Assembly (NCBI GenBank): GCA_946481475.1
Contig: CAMLOB010000046.1
Coordinates: 1-12,741, forward strand
DNA length: 12,741 nt
DNA from: an uncultured Chlorobiota bacterium
GTDB taxonomy: Bacteria > Bacteroidota > Kapaibacteriia > OLB7
Reading direction: 5' to 3'
Positions 6,252 through 12,741 of the stretch are shown in pieces (position 1 is the stretch's first letter; each line of letters begins with the position of its first letter). The notes beneath the pieces were generated by a model. It was not told where the DNA came from and made no database searches. It saw only the letters and a list, made by a program, of their open reading frames with translations. A program made the translations under genes and the position numbers.

Positions 6252-7592
6252 ATGGCAAACATTCTCATCATAGACGACGAACCCGATCTGCGCAGGCTGC
6301 TGGCCGAGACGTTGGAAATTCAGGGACATCACGTGGAGACGGCCGATAAGGGGAGCGCCGGACTTCGCCTGCTGGAGCAGCAGGAGTTCGAAGTCGTCCT
6401 CCTCGATATTCGATTACCCGATGTCGGGGGGGTAGAGCTGACTGCGGTTCTGAAAGCCCGGTATCCGGAAGTCGAAGTCGTCTGCCTGACGGCTTTCGGC
6501 AACATCTCCGACGGTGTTCGCGCCATCAAAAACGGTGCGTTCGATTATCTGGTGAAAGGGAATGATAATGCAAAGCTTCCTGATGTAATCGGCCGGGCGG
6601 CGGAGAAAGCCCGTCTGCAGTATCGTTTCAGTAAAATGGTGTCGGGTGTTCGGGATCAATACGGGTTCGGGACGATTACCGGGAAATCGGACGCGATTCT
6701 CAAAGCCGTAGATCTGGGGCGTCGCGTGGCTCCGACCGATGCAACAGTGTTATTGACCGGAGAAACAGGAACGGGTAAGGAGGTCTTCGCTCGTGCCCTT
6801 CATGTTGAAAGTCGAAGAAGCGCAGAGCCCTTTGTGGCCGTCAATTGCAGTGCGATCGGTCGCGACATCCTCGAGAGCGAGATGTTCGGATATCGGGCGG
6901 GGGCTTTTACCGGAGCAACTCGTGACCGAAAGGGACTCTTCGAGGAGGCGGATCGCGGAACTCTGTTCCTTGATGAAGTCGGTGAATTGAGCGTTGAACT
7001 TCAGGCGAAACTGCTGCGCGTTCTGGAGACCGGATCGTTTATAAAAGTCGGAGATACGAAAGAAACCACCGTCGACGTACGTATCATTGCGGCTACGAAC
7101 AGGGATCTGCAGAAGGAATCGGAGACGCAACGATTCAGAGAGGATCTGTACTTCCGGCTTTCAACGTTCAGCATTCATCTTCCTTCGCTTGAGGAACGTC
7201 GGGAAGATATCCCCCTGCTGGCGGAAGCCTTCCTGCGCATATTTGCCGATAAAATGAAAAAGCGGATTACCGGCATGACGCAGGAGTTCCTGGATCGCCT
7301 TATCCGGCATTACTGGAGGGGGAACGTGCGTGAGTTGCGCAATGTCATCGAGCGGGGGGTCATCCTTTGCGATGAAGAGATGTTGTCCGGGGAGGCTCTG
7401 CCGGCCGACTTTGACAATCGTTCCCCATGCGTTGCAGAAGATAAGGGAAAGAGTCTGCAGCTCAAGGATGCCGAGTGTCGTCATATCGCTCTGGTGTTGC
7501 GGGAAGCGGGGGGGAACAGGACCAGGACCGCCAAACTCCTCGGTATCAGCATCTCCACGCTCTATGCAAAAATCAGGGAGTACGGTCTGTGA
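6252..7592 (+). CDS. NtrC-family sigma-54-dependent response regulator (second copy), probable activator of kdp
   Basis: 446 aa from ATG 6252 ([12 protein letters not shown]); the longer frame from 6174 would include the promoter. Receiver: Asp8/Asp9, phospho-acceptor Asp52 ([10 protein letters not shown]), Thr80 and Lys102 (YLVKGND; Gly replaces the usual Pro after Lys). AAA+: Walker A GETGTGKE (170-177), intact GAFTGA (217-222), Walker B LFLDE with Asp241/Glu242, AATNRDL and LYFRL. C-terminal Fis-type HTH (about 405-446, [20 protein letters not shown]). It is a paralogue of the preceding regulator, with a different receiver and recognition helix. The kdp operon begins 230 nt downstream on the same strand, and no KdpE-like OmpR regulator is in the window. 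In many Bacteroidota kdp operons a sigma-54 activator holds this position, so control of kdp is likely. Its kinase, perhaps a KdpD-like one downstream, is not visible here. Confidence 0.92.
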   Translation: MANILIIDDEPDLRRLLAETLEIQGHHVETADKGSAGLRLLEQQEFEVVLLDIRLPDVGGVELTAVLKARYPEVEVVCLTAFGNISDGVRAIKNGAFDYLVKGNDNAKLPDVIGRAAEKARLQYRFSKMVSGVRDQYGFGTITGKSDAILKAVDLGRRVAPTDATVLLTGETGTGKEVFARALHVESRRSAEPFVAVNCSAIGRDILESEMFGYRAGAFTGATRDRKGLFEEADRGTLFLDEVGELSVELQAKLLRVLETGSFIKVGDTKETTVDVRIIAATNRDLQKESETQRFREDLYFRLSTFSIHLPSLEERREDIPLLAEAFLRIFADKMKKRITGMTQEFLDRLIRHYWRGNVRELRNVIERGVILCDEEMLSGEALPADFDNRSPCVAEDKGKSLQLKDAECRHIALVLREAGGNRTRTAKLLGISISTLYAKIREYGL

Positions 7593-7606
7593 GAAGAGAT
7601 CGGTTC

Positions 7607-7665
7607 TTTCCGTATTCCCCTTTCGTCCCCCTTCGATTTCCGTACGCCTCTTTTCGATTTTCGTA
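7607..7665 (+). promoter_or_regulatory. Three phased TTTYCGTA repeats upstream of kdp, candidate activator sites
   Basis: TTTCCGTA (7607-7614), TTTCCGTA (7637-7644) and TTTTCGTA (7658-7665) are spaced 30 and 21 bp, near three and two helical turns. The last two extend to 13-mers, TTCGATTTCCGTA and TTCGATTTTCGTA, with one mismatch. They lie about 100-160 bp before the predicted kdp start site, a usual enhancer distance. The surrounding DNA is strongly pyrimidine-rich on this strand, so chance similarity is possible. Confidence 0.42.
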
Positions 7666-7737
7666 GAGTCTTTTCCTCCCTTGTCTTTCCGCGACCTCCA
7701 ATTTCCTGAAAAAACGCCATCTCCTTCCCTCTCTCTT

Positions 7738-7757
7738 CTTCGGCACGGCTCTTGAAG
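7738..7757 (+). promoter_or_regulatory. Candidate sigma-54 (-24/-12) promoter of the kdp operon
   Basis: Reads TCTTCGGCACG, GCTC, TTGAAG. It keeps GGCACG, the four-base spacer and TTG of the sigma-54 consensus, but has A where the -12 C is expected. It closely matches the candidate before the pilin gene. Predicted start near 7767 gives a leader of about 56 nt to the first small gene. An NtrC-type activator is encoded just upstream. Confidence 0.5.
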
Positions 7758-7760
7758 AAA

Positions 7761-7784
7761 ACCTTCGCCGTACCTGGCGAAGGT
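7761..7784. promoter_or_regulatory. Perfect 9-bp inverted repeat at the kdp start region
   Basis: ACCTTCGCC, six bases, GGCGAAGGT. It spans the start site predicted from the sigma-54-like promoter, so an operator is the simplest reading. As RNA it could also form a hairpin. No T-run follows on the plus strand, which speaks against a terminator. Confidence 0.5.
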
Positions 7785-7822
7785 GCGTTGATCAGCATTC
7801 CTACTCAACGGAGAACTGCGTA

Positions 7823-7924
7823 ATGAATCCGCTTCTTTCCATTGCCGTGATCGTCCTCGGCGCGGCCCTGTTCGGGCTCCTGTATCGTGCCGTCGACTAT
7901 TTCGATCACTTACTCTCCCGATAG
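7823..7924 (+). CDS. Small KdpF-like membrane peptide (first of two)
   Basis: 33 aa (MNPLLSIAVIVLGAALFGLL, then a short tail YRAVDYFDHLLSR). A single hydrophobic helix spans about residues 4-20, with a charged, probably cytoplasmic tail. A GGAG motif lies 8 nt before the ATG. It is the first gene after the predicted promoter, 30 nt ahead of the second small gene. It shares the pattern LFG-x-LY-x-x-V with the next peptide, suggesting duplication. It is not a clear standard KdpF, which is why no symbol is given; a role in stabilising the Kdp complex is inferred from place and size. Confidence 0.65.
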   Translation: MNPLLSIAVIVLGAALFGLLYRAVDYFDHLLSR

Positions 7925-7954
7925 GGACATACCAGCGTCAAGGAGAACATCAAT

Positions 7955-8038
7955 ATGATCGGTCTGTTGCTGCTTTCGATCGTCCTGTTCGGATTCCTCT
8001 ATTATGTGATCGTTACTCCAAGAAATCCACAGAGATAA
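7955..8038 (+). CDS. kdpF: KdpF, small subunit of the potassium-transporting ATPase
   Basis: 27 aa, one transmembrane helix (MIGLLLLSIVLFGFLYYVIV) and a short polar tail (TPRNPQR). E. coli KdpF is 29 aa with the same build and binds within the membrane to stabilise the KdpA-KdpB complex. A strong AAGGAG lies 8 nt before the ATG, and the stop codon is one base from the start of kdpA, the classical kdpF-kdpA arrangement. It is identified by size, topology and position, because such short peptides carry little family signal. Confidence 0.78.
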   Translation: MIGLLLLSIVLFGFLYYVIVTPRNPQR

Positions 8039-8039
8039 G

Positions 8040-9749
8040 ATGCTGAAGGTCATGGGTACGGAAATTTTAGGTGTACTTTTCATTTTCCTGCTGGCTACGC
8101 TGTTGGCCTGGCCTCTTGCCCGCTACATCGTGAAGGTCTTCAGGGGAGAAAGGACGTGGAGCGACTTCCTGTCGCCTCTTGAACGTCTCATCTTCCGGTT
8201 GGCCCGGATCGATCCGGACCGGCAGATGGACTGGAAGGAGAGCCTGCGACATATGCTCGGAGTAAATTTCTTCTTCTGGTTACTTGCCCTGTTGCTGTTG
8301 TTGTTGCAGGGCATCATCCCGTTCGGGAATCCGCTGAACTTCGACGGATGGGAACCGACGCTTGCATTCAACACGGCGGTCAGCTTTGCTACCAACACCA
8401 ATCTGCAACATTACTCGGGAGAGACCGGAGCCTCCTACCTGACACAGCTTCTTGTGTTTTGCTGGCTTCAGTTCGTAAGTGCGGGGACGGGAATCGCGGC
8501 TTGTGCTCTTCTCTTTCAGGGACTGGCCGGAGGAACGGGGAGCAGGCTGGGAAATTTCTACCACCTTCTGGTGAAGAGTTGCACGAGAATTCTGCTCCCT
8601 CTCGCGATGGTCCTTTCCCTGCTTCTGACTCTTAACGGTACGGTAACCACACTGGAGTCTCCACAACCATATCAGACGCTGGCGGGTGATACGGTCATGA
8701 CGGCGACCGGACCGGCCGCACCTATGGTTGCGATCAAGCAACTCGGGACGAATGGAGGAGGATTCTTCGGACCCAACTCCGCCCATCCGTTCGAAAATCC
8801 GAACTACGTGACGAACATTCTTGAGAACACGGCAATCCTTCTGATTCCGATCTCCCTGGTCTTTGCGTTCGGCATCTATCTGAAGCGTCGGCGACTTAGT
8901 GCTCTGTGCTACGGCGTCATGACGTCCCTCTTTGTGGGGCTTGCCGTGGTATCGATTGTGCAGGAGAACTCCGATACCCGCATACCGATCGGAGCCGAAA
9001 CCATCACGATGAAATCCAATATGGAAGGGAAGGAGGTCCGCTTCGGTACAACTGCGTCGGCCTTCTGGGGGGTCTCGACCACGTCAACCTCGAACGGCTC
9101 CGTGAATTCAATGCACGACAGCCACGGACCGCTTTCGATCACGGCATTGCTGACGGCCATGTTCATTAACGCGATTTACGGTGGTGTGGGGGTCGGATTC
9201 ATCAACTTCTTTCTCTTTATCGTGGTGGCGATTTTTATTGCGGGTCTGATGATCGGGAGAACGCCGGAGTTCCTCGGCAAGAAGATCGAACCGCAGGAAA
9301 TGACCATTGCCTCCCTGATTGTCATCCTCCATCCCTTCCTGATCCTGGTCGGAACGGCATTGGCTTCGTGGGGGGCGGGTATCGGTGGAGGGGAGACCTG
9401 GCTGAACAACCCTTCCTTTCACGGCTTCTCCGAGATGCTCTACGAGTTCACGTCGGCTTCGGCCAACAACGGTTCGGGTCTGGAAGGGCTGGGAGATAAC
9501 ACCCCGTTCTGGAATATTCTGACGGGGATTGTGATGATGATTGCCAGATACCTGCCGATCATCGGACCCCTGGCCATTGTCGGATCGCTTGCTGCGAAAA
9601 AGACCGTGCCCGAATCGGGCGGAAGTCTGAAGGTGGAAAGTCCGGCCTTCGGCATAGTCCTGCTTGCCGTGATTGTGATCGTCGCCGCGCTTTCATTCTT
9701 CCCGGCGTTGACGCTGGGTCCCCTGGCGGAATTCTTTACGACAGTCTGA
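8040..9749 (+). CDS. kdpA: KdpA, potassium-binding and channel-like subunit of the Kdp ATPase
   Basis: 569 aa, close to the usual 557. A polytopic inner-membrane protein related to SKT channels, it selects and binds K+ before handing it to KdpB. The four pore regions are recognisable: [18 protein letters not shown] (111-128), [19 protein letters not shown] (from 236), [13 protein letters not shown] (around 349-361) and [12 protein letters not shown] (around 472-483); the filter glycines are present in each. Other hallmarks are [18 protein letters not shown] and the C-terminal [13 protein letters not shown]. The start ATG is one base after the kdpF stop. kdpB follows after 62 nt, a wider gap than in E. 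coli. Family and function are secure. Confidence 0.97.
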   Translation: MLKVMGTEILGVLFIFLLATLLAWPLARYIVKVFRGERTWSDFLSPLERLIFRLARIDPDRQMDWKESLRHMLGVNFFFWLLALLLLLLQGIIPFGNPLNFDGWEPTLAFNTAVSFATNTNLQHYSGETGASYLTQLLVFCWLQFVSAGTGIAACALLFQGLAGGTGSRLGNFYHLLVKSCTRILLPLAMVLSLLLTLNGTVTTLESPQPYQTLAGDTVMTATGPAAPMVAIKQLGTNGGGFFGPNSAHPFENPNYVTNILENTAILLIPISLVFAFGIYLKRRRLSALCYGVMTSLFVGLAVVSIVQENSDTRIPIGAETITMKSNMEGKEVRFGTTASAFWGVSTTSTSNGSVNSMHDSHGPLSITALLTAMFINAIYGGVGVGFINFFLFIVVAIFIAGLMIGRTPEFLGKKIEPQEMTIASLIVILHPFLILVGTALASWGAGIGGGETWLNNPSFHGFSEMLYEFTSASANNGSGLEGLGDNTPFWNILTGIVMMIARYLPIIGPLAIVGSLAAKKTVPESGGSLKVESPAFGIVLLAVIVIVAALSFFPALTLGPLAEFFTTV

Positions 9750-9761
9750 CAAGGAGAAGAG

Positions 9762-9815
9762 ATGTACTTCCCGTACCCGAAACGTATCGAGGCGCAGAGA
9801 GGCAAAAACGTATGA
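9762..9815 (+). CDS. Possible 17-codon leader ORF translationally coupled to kdpB
   Basis: ATG 9762 follows an excellent Shine-Dalgarno (AAGGAGAAGAG) and opens a 17-codon frame ([17 protein letters not shown]) whose TGA overlaps the kdpB ATG as ATGA. It fills the unusual gap between kdpA and kdpB. The overlap is the classic form for translational coupling. It may be a leader setting KdpB synthesis, or a chance frame beside a weaker kdpB ribosome site (GAGAGG, 9 nt before its ATG). The peptide has no recognised family. Confidence 0.35.
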   Translation: MYFPYPKRIEAQRGKNV

Positions 9816-11845
9816 AGCATCAGAACAAATCGTTTGTTTCATCCGAACTGTTGGGAACGTTGTTCGGTGAATCGTTCAGGAAACTGAACCCGAGACTGAT
9901 GGTGCAGAACCCGGTGATGTTCACCGTAGAGGTGGGAGTTGCGGTGATGTTCGTCGTCACGATCCTGTCCGCCTTCTTCAACGATCCGTCGCTCGGCGGC
10001 TTTGCATATAACGGGGTGATCACATTGCTCCTTCTGGTGACGGTCCTCTTCGCCAACGGAGCCGAGGCGGTGGCCGAAGCCCGCGGCAAGGCACAGGCCG
10101 ATTCGTTGAGAAAGACACGACGGGAGACCGCTGCCCGGCGTCTCAACCCGGACGGAGTGATCTCGGAAGTGAGCTCGGCTGATCTCCGCATGGGCGACCT
10201 GTTCGTTTGTGAAGCCGGTGATGTGATCGCAGCCGACGGGGAGATCGTCGAGGGACTTGCCTCGATCGACGAATCCGCCATTACCGGGGAGTCGGCCCCG
10301 GTAATCAGAGAGGCCGGGACCGACAGGAACAGCGTTATCGGAGGAACGCGAATGCTCTCCGACAGAATCGTGGTCCGCGTGACCTCGCAGCCGGGAGAAA
10401 GTTTTCTTGACAGAATGATTGCTCTTGTCGAGGGGGCCTCCCGACAGAGAACTCCGAACGAGATTGCCTTGACCATTCTGCTGGCCGCTTTTACGCTTGT
10501 CTTTCTGCTGGTGACCGTGACTTTGCAACCGTTTGCCGACTTTGCCGGGATTTCCGTGACGATTGCCGCGCTGGTCTCTCTCTTCGTCTGTCTTGTTCCG
10601 ACAACGATCGGAGGGCTCCTTTCAGCGATCGGAATCGCCGGAATGAATCGGGCGTTGCAGGCAAACATCGTGGCGAAGTCGGGGAAGGCGGTAGAGACGG
10701 CCGGGGATATCGATGTACTTCTTCTGGACAAGACCGGGACGATCACGATCGGCAATCGCAAGGCGACCGAGTTCTATGTGATCGGAGATACGACCGAGGA
10801 AGAATTTGCACGAACGGCTGCTCTTGCTTCGCAGGCGGATAATACCCCGGAGGGGAAATCCATTGTGGAACTGGCCCGGACGATGATCGCTCTTCCCGAG
10901 AAGACTCAAGAGGGGGTAACGTTTATCCCGTTTACCGCCGAGACCAGAATGAGCGGAGTGGATTTGACCGACGGGACGCGGATCAGGAAGGGGGCCTGGG
11001 ATGCGATACGGAGATGGGCTTCTCCATCGCGCGAGACGGAGGAATGGCTGGAAGAGATCATCCGCAGTATTGCCGACGACGGGGGGACGCCTCTGGCCCT
11101 GGCGGTCGATAACGAGGTCGTCGGCGTCATCCGGCTGGAAGATGTTATCAAACCGGGTATCAGGGAGCGCTTTGAACGATTGCGAAAGATGGGGGTGAAA
11201 ACGGTGATGGTAACCGGCGACAATCCGCTGACCGCTGCGTTCATTGCCGCCCAGGCGGGAGTCGATGACTTTATCGCCGAAGCAAAACCCGAGGATAAAC
11301 TTACCTACATACAACGGGAACAGAATGAAGGAAAGATGGTGGCGATGATGGGGGATGGAACCAACGACGCTCCGGCTCTTGCCCAGGCCGACGTCGGCGT
11401 TGCGATGAACAGCGGAACACAGGCGGCCAAGGAAGCGGCCAACATGGTCGATCTGGACAGCGATCCCACAAAGCTTCTTGAGGTGATCGAGATCGGCAAG
11501 CAACTGCTGATTACCAGAGGGAACATCACAACGTTCTCGATAGCCAACGACGTGGCCAAATATTTCGCCATTGTTCCTGCCTTGTTTGCCGTAGCCCTTC
11601 CGGGACTTGATACAATGAATCTGATGCGGCTTGCCGGACCGGAATCGGCCATCCTCTCGGCCGTTATCTTCAACGCTCTGGTCATCCCCCTGCTGATCCC
11701 TCTTGCACTTCGCGGCGTTACCTATCGGCCCATCGGTGCGTCGGCTCTGCTGCTGCGGAACCTGATGATATACGGTCTTGGAGGGATCATCTTCCCCTTT
11801 GTCGGAATCAAGGCGATCGATCTGGTGATCAACATCTTTCTGTGA
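9812..11845 (+). CDS. kdpB: KdpB, P-type ATPase catalytic subunit of the potassium transporter
   Basis: 677 aa (E. coli 682). It hydrolyses ATP to drive K+ import through KdpA. Motifs in order: actuator loop TGES (158-161; the Ser is equivalent to the inhibitory phosphorylation site of E. coli KdpB), membrane motif [15 protein letters not shown], catalytic phosphorylation loop [16 protein letters not shown] with Asp306, nucleotide-binding KGAWDA, the [10 protein letters not shown] hinge, and [20 protein letters not shown]. The family signature [20 protein letters not shown] and the membrane helices after DVAKYFAI are intact. The start at 9812 gives the usual short cytoplasmic N-terminus before the first span. 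kdpC follows after 79 nt. All key residues are present; assignment is secure. Confidence 0.97.
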   Translation: MKHQNKSFVSSELLGTLFGESFRKLNPRLMVQNPVMFTVEVGVAVMFVVTILSAFFNDPSLGGFAYNGVITLLLLVTVLFANGAEAVAEARGKAQADSLRKTRRETAARRLNPDGVISEVSSADLRMGDLFVCEAGDVIAADGEIVEGLASIDESAITGESAPVIREAGTDRNSVIGGTRMLSDRIVVRVTSQPGESFLDRMIALVEGASRQRTPNEIALTILLAAFTLVFLLVTVTLQPFADFAGISVTIAALVSLFVCLVPTTIGGLLSAIGIAGMNRALQANIVAKSGKAVETAGDIDVLLLDKTGTITIGNRKATEFYVIGDTTEEEFARTAALASQADNTPEGKSIVELARTMIALPEKTQEGVTFIPFTAETRMSGVDLTDGTRIRKGAWDAIRRWASPSRETEEWLEEIIRSIADDGGTPLALAVDNEVVGVIRLEDVIKPGIRERFERLRKMGVKTVMVTGDNPLTAAFIAAQAGVDDFIAEAKPEDKLTYIQREQNEGKMVAMMGDGTNDAPALAQADVGVAMNSGTQAAKEAANMVDLDSDPTKLLEVIEIGKQLLITRGNITTFSIANDVAKYFAIVPALFAVALPGLDTMNLMRLAGPESAILSAVIFNALVIPLLIPLALRGVTYRPIGASALLLRNLMIYGLGGIIFPFVGIKAIDLVINIFL

Positions 11846-11924
11846 GGAAAGGACAGCCTCCTGAACTGATGCGGAAAGCCCGTTCGGAACAGGGGTGACA
11901 AGACGATACAATGGAGAATGCACG

Positions 11925-12530
11925 ATGAATTCTTTCCGCTCGATTCTCGTTCTCGGAGTCTCAACGCTTCTGCTCTTCGGCGTCGGTTATCCTTTGCTGA
12001 TGGTCGGCACCGGACAACTGGTCCCCCGGGCCGCCGCCGGACTTCCAATCCATCGGAACGATACCCTTGTCGGATTTGAGAATATCGGACAGGCGTTCAG
12101 CTCTCCCCGATACTTTCACGGCAGGCCGTCGGCGGTGGGATACAATGGAATGGGGACCGGCGGCTCAAATCTCGGCGCGTCGAATCCGGAGTTCCATCGG
12201 CAGATCGAAGATCGCATCCGGGTTCTGCTTGAGAATAATCCCGGTCTGCATCAGGAGGATATTCCGGCGGAACTGATCACCGCTTCGGGGAGCGGGTTGG
12301 ATCCGCACATCTCGACCGAAGGGGCCATGCTGCAAGTTGGCCGTATTGCCCGTGCCCGAAGTCTTCTGGAAACAACGGTGCGTGCGCTGGTTGTACGGGA
12401 GACCGAGGGGCCCTTGCTCGGGGTCTTCGGACCGGGGAATCGCGTCAATGTCCTCAGGCTGAATCTGGCGCTGGACGACCTTGAGAATCCCGGCGGAGAA
12501 ACTAAAGAAGAACAATCGGTATCGGAGTGA
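11925..12530 (+). CDS. kdpC: KdpC, accessory subunit of the potassium-transporting ATPase
   Basis: 201 aa from ATG 11925 (MNSFRSILVL). The frame opens at 11895, but GGAG lies 9 nt before 11925 and the shorter product starts like other KdpC proteins. One N-terminal membrane helix (about 4-28) is followed by a periplasmic domain with family motifs: a GQAFSSPRYFHGRPSA segment, GGSNLGASNPE, and ELITASGSGLDPHIS, then a NVLRLNLALDDL ending. KdpC holds KdpA and KdpB together and increases K+ and ATP affinity. The acidic C-terminal tail (EEQSVSE) is longer than usual. The next gene's ATG comes 3 nt after the stop. Confidence 0.95.
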   Translation: MNSFRSILVLGVSTLLLFGVGYPLLMVGTGQLVPRAAAGLPIHRNDTLVGFENIGQAFSSPRYFHGRPSAVGYNGMGTGGSNLGASNPEFHRQIEDRIRVLLENNPGLHQEDIPAELITASGSGLDPHISTEGAMLQVGRIARARSLLETTVRALVVRETEGPLLGVFGPGNRVNVLRLNLALDDLENPGGETKEEQSVSE

Positions 12531-12533
12531 ACG

Positions 12534-12741
12534 ATGCGTCCAACGGAAGTTAGAGTTCGAGTCGCGGCATTCCGCCTGTGCTTGAGTCTTCCGTTTGTCC
12601 TGCTGAGCGGAGCTTCTTCCCTCAATGCCCAGCAGGATGCGGACAGCTCATCTCTTACGGTTGGAGCATCAGTCGATCTCTTTTATGCCGATTACTTTCA
12701 GGATGATGCGTCCGATTCCGGCCGGTTCAGCGGAGGCGTTT
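12534..12741 (+). CDS. Outer-membrane beta-barrel (porin-like) protein, N-terminal fragment
   Basis: The frame runs off the right edge; 69 codons are visible. Residues 1 to about 34 form a signal peptide (basic residues, then CLSLPFVLLSGASSLNAQ). The mature start SLTVGASVDLFYADYFQDDA is the opening strand of BBP2/porin-like barrels (G-x-x-x-D-x-[FY]-[YF]-x-x-x-[FY]). GGAG overlaps the kdpC stop and the ATG lies 3 nt on, so the gene is translated with kdp. In several Bacteroidota kdp operons a porin gene sits at this place, presumably supplying K+ across the outer membrane. The barrel type is inferred from the first strand only. Confidence 0.75.
   Translation, partial: MRPTEVRVRVAAFRLCLSLPFVLLSGASSLNAQQDADSSSLTVGASVDLFYADYFQDDASDSGRFSGGV

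Noticed and set aside
7593..7737. Terminator or RNA gene in the pyrimidine-rich stretch after the second regulator
   Set aside because: No stable hairpin followed by a T-run and no tRNA or known riboswitch core could be found; it was kept only as a leader with repeats.
10622..11923. 433-codon open frame antisense to kdpB
   Set aside because: Same reasons: the plus strand encodes intact KdpB, and the reverse product has no recognisable domain or ribosome site.
1..12741. Mobile elements, tRNA or rRNA genes, defence systems
   Set aside because: No transposase, integrase, terminal inverted repeats, cloverleaf or defence-domain protein was seen on either strand.

Overview
The window is about 12.7 kb of bacterial chromosome with moderately high GC. 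It holds three blocks: a divergent surface-fibre locus on the minus strand, a two-component signalling cluster on the plus strand, and a high-affinity potassium-uptake (kdp) operon on the plus strand. No gene names a taxon. The DUF4402 pilin-like protein with a PapD-like chaperone and a large secreted usher-like partner, and a kdp operon preceded by a sigma-54 activator and followed by an outer-membrane barrel gene, together suggest the Bacteroidota/Chlorobiota (FCB) lineage or a relative. This is an inference, not a proof.

Region 1 (1-1975, minus strand): a DUF4402 secreted pilin-like protein (1433-1975), a PapD-type periplasmic chaperone (306-1157) and the N-terminal part of a secreted protein that may be the usher-like outer-membrane partner (1-274). 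A strong 19-bp hairpin and degenerate short repeats lie between pilin and chaperone.

Region 2 (1976-2304): the divergent control region. It carries a sigma-54-like promoter reading into the pilin gene, a cluster of TCCGG palindromes 80-120 bp upstream of that promoter, a second palindrome, and a TATATT box reading toward the kinase gene.

Region 3 (2305-7592): a soluble double-PAS histidine kinase, a stand-alone receiver protein, and two full-length NtrC-type sigma-54 activators (receiver, AAA+ with intact GAFTGA, Fis-type HTH).

Region 4 (7593-12741): a pyrimidine-rich leader with phased repeats and a sigma-54-like promoter, two tiny KdpF-like membrane peptides (33 and 27 aa), kdpA, a possible 17-codon leader ORF coupled to kdpB, kdpB, kdpC, and the start of an outer-membrane barrel gene. 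The second activator sits directly upstream of kdp and probably controls it in place of the classical KdpE.

The most notable observation is that the pilin and kdp leaders share an almost identical element: TCTTCGGCACG, four bases, then TTG[A/G]AG. In each case it lies about 55 nt (predicted start site to ATG) upstream of the first gene, has a palindrome around the predicted start site, and has repeated motifs at enhancer distance. This suggests that the two activators encoded between the loci drive the two flanking operons through sigma-54.
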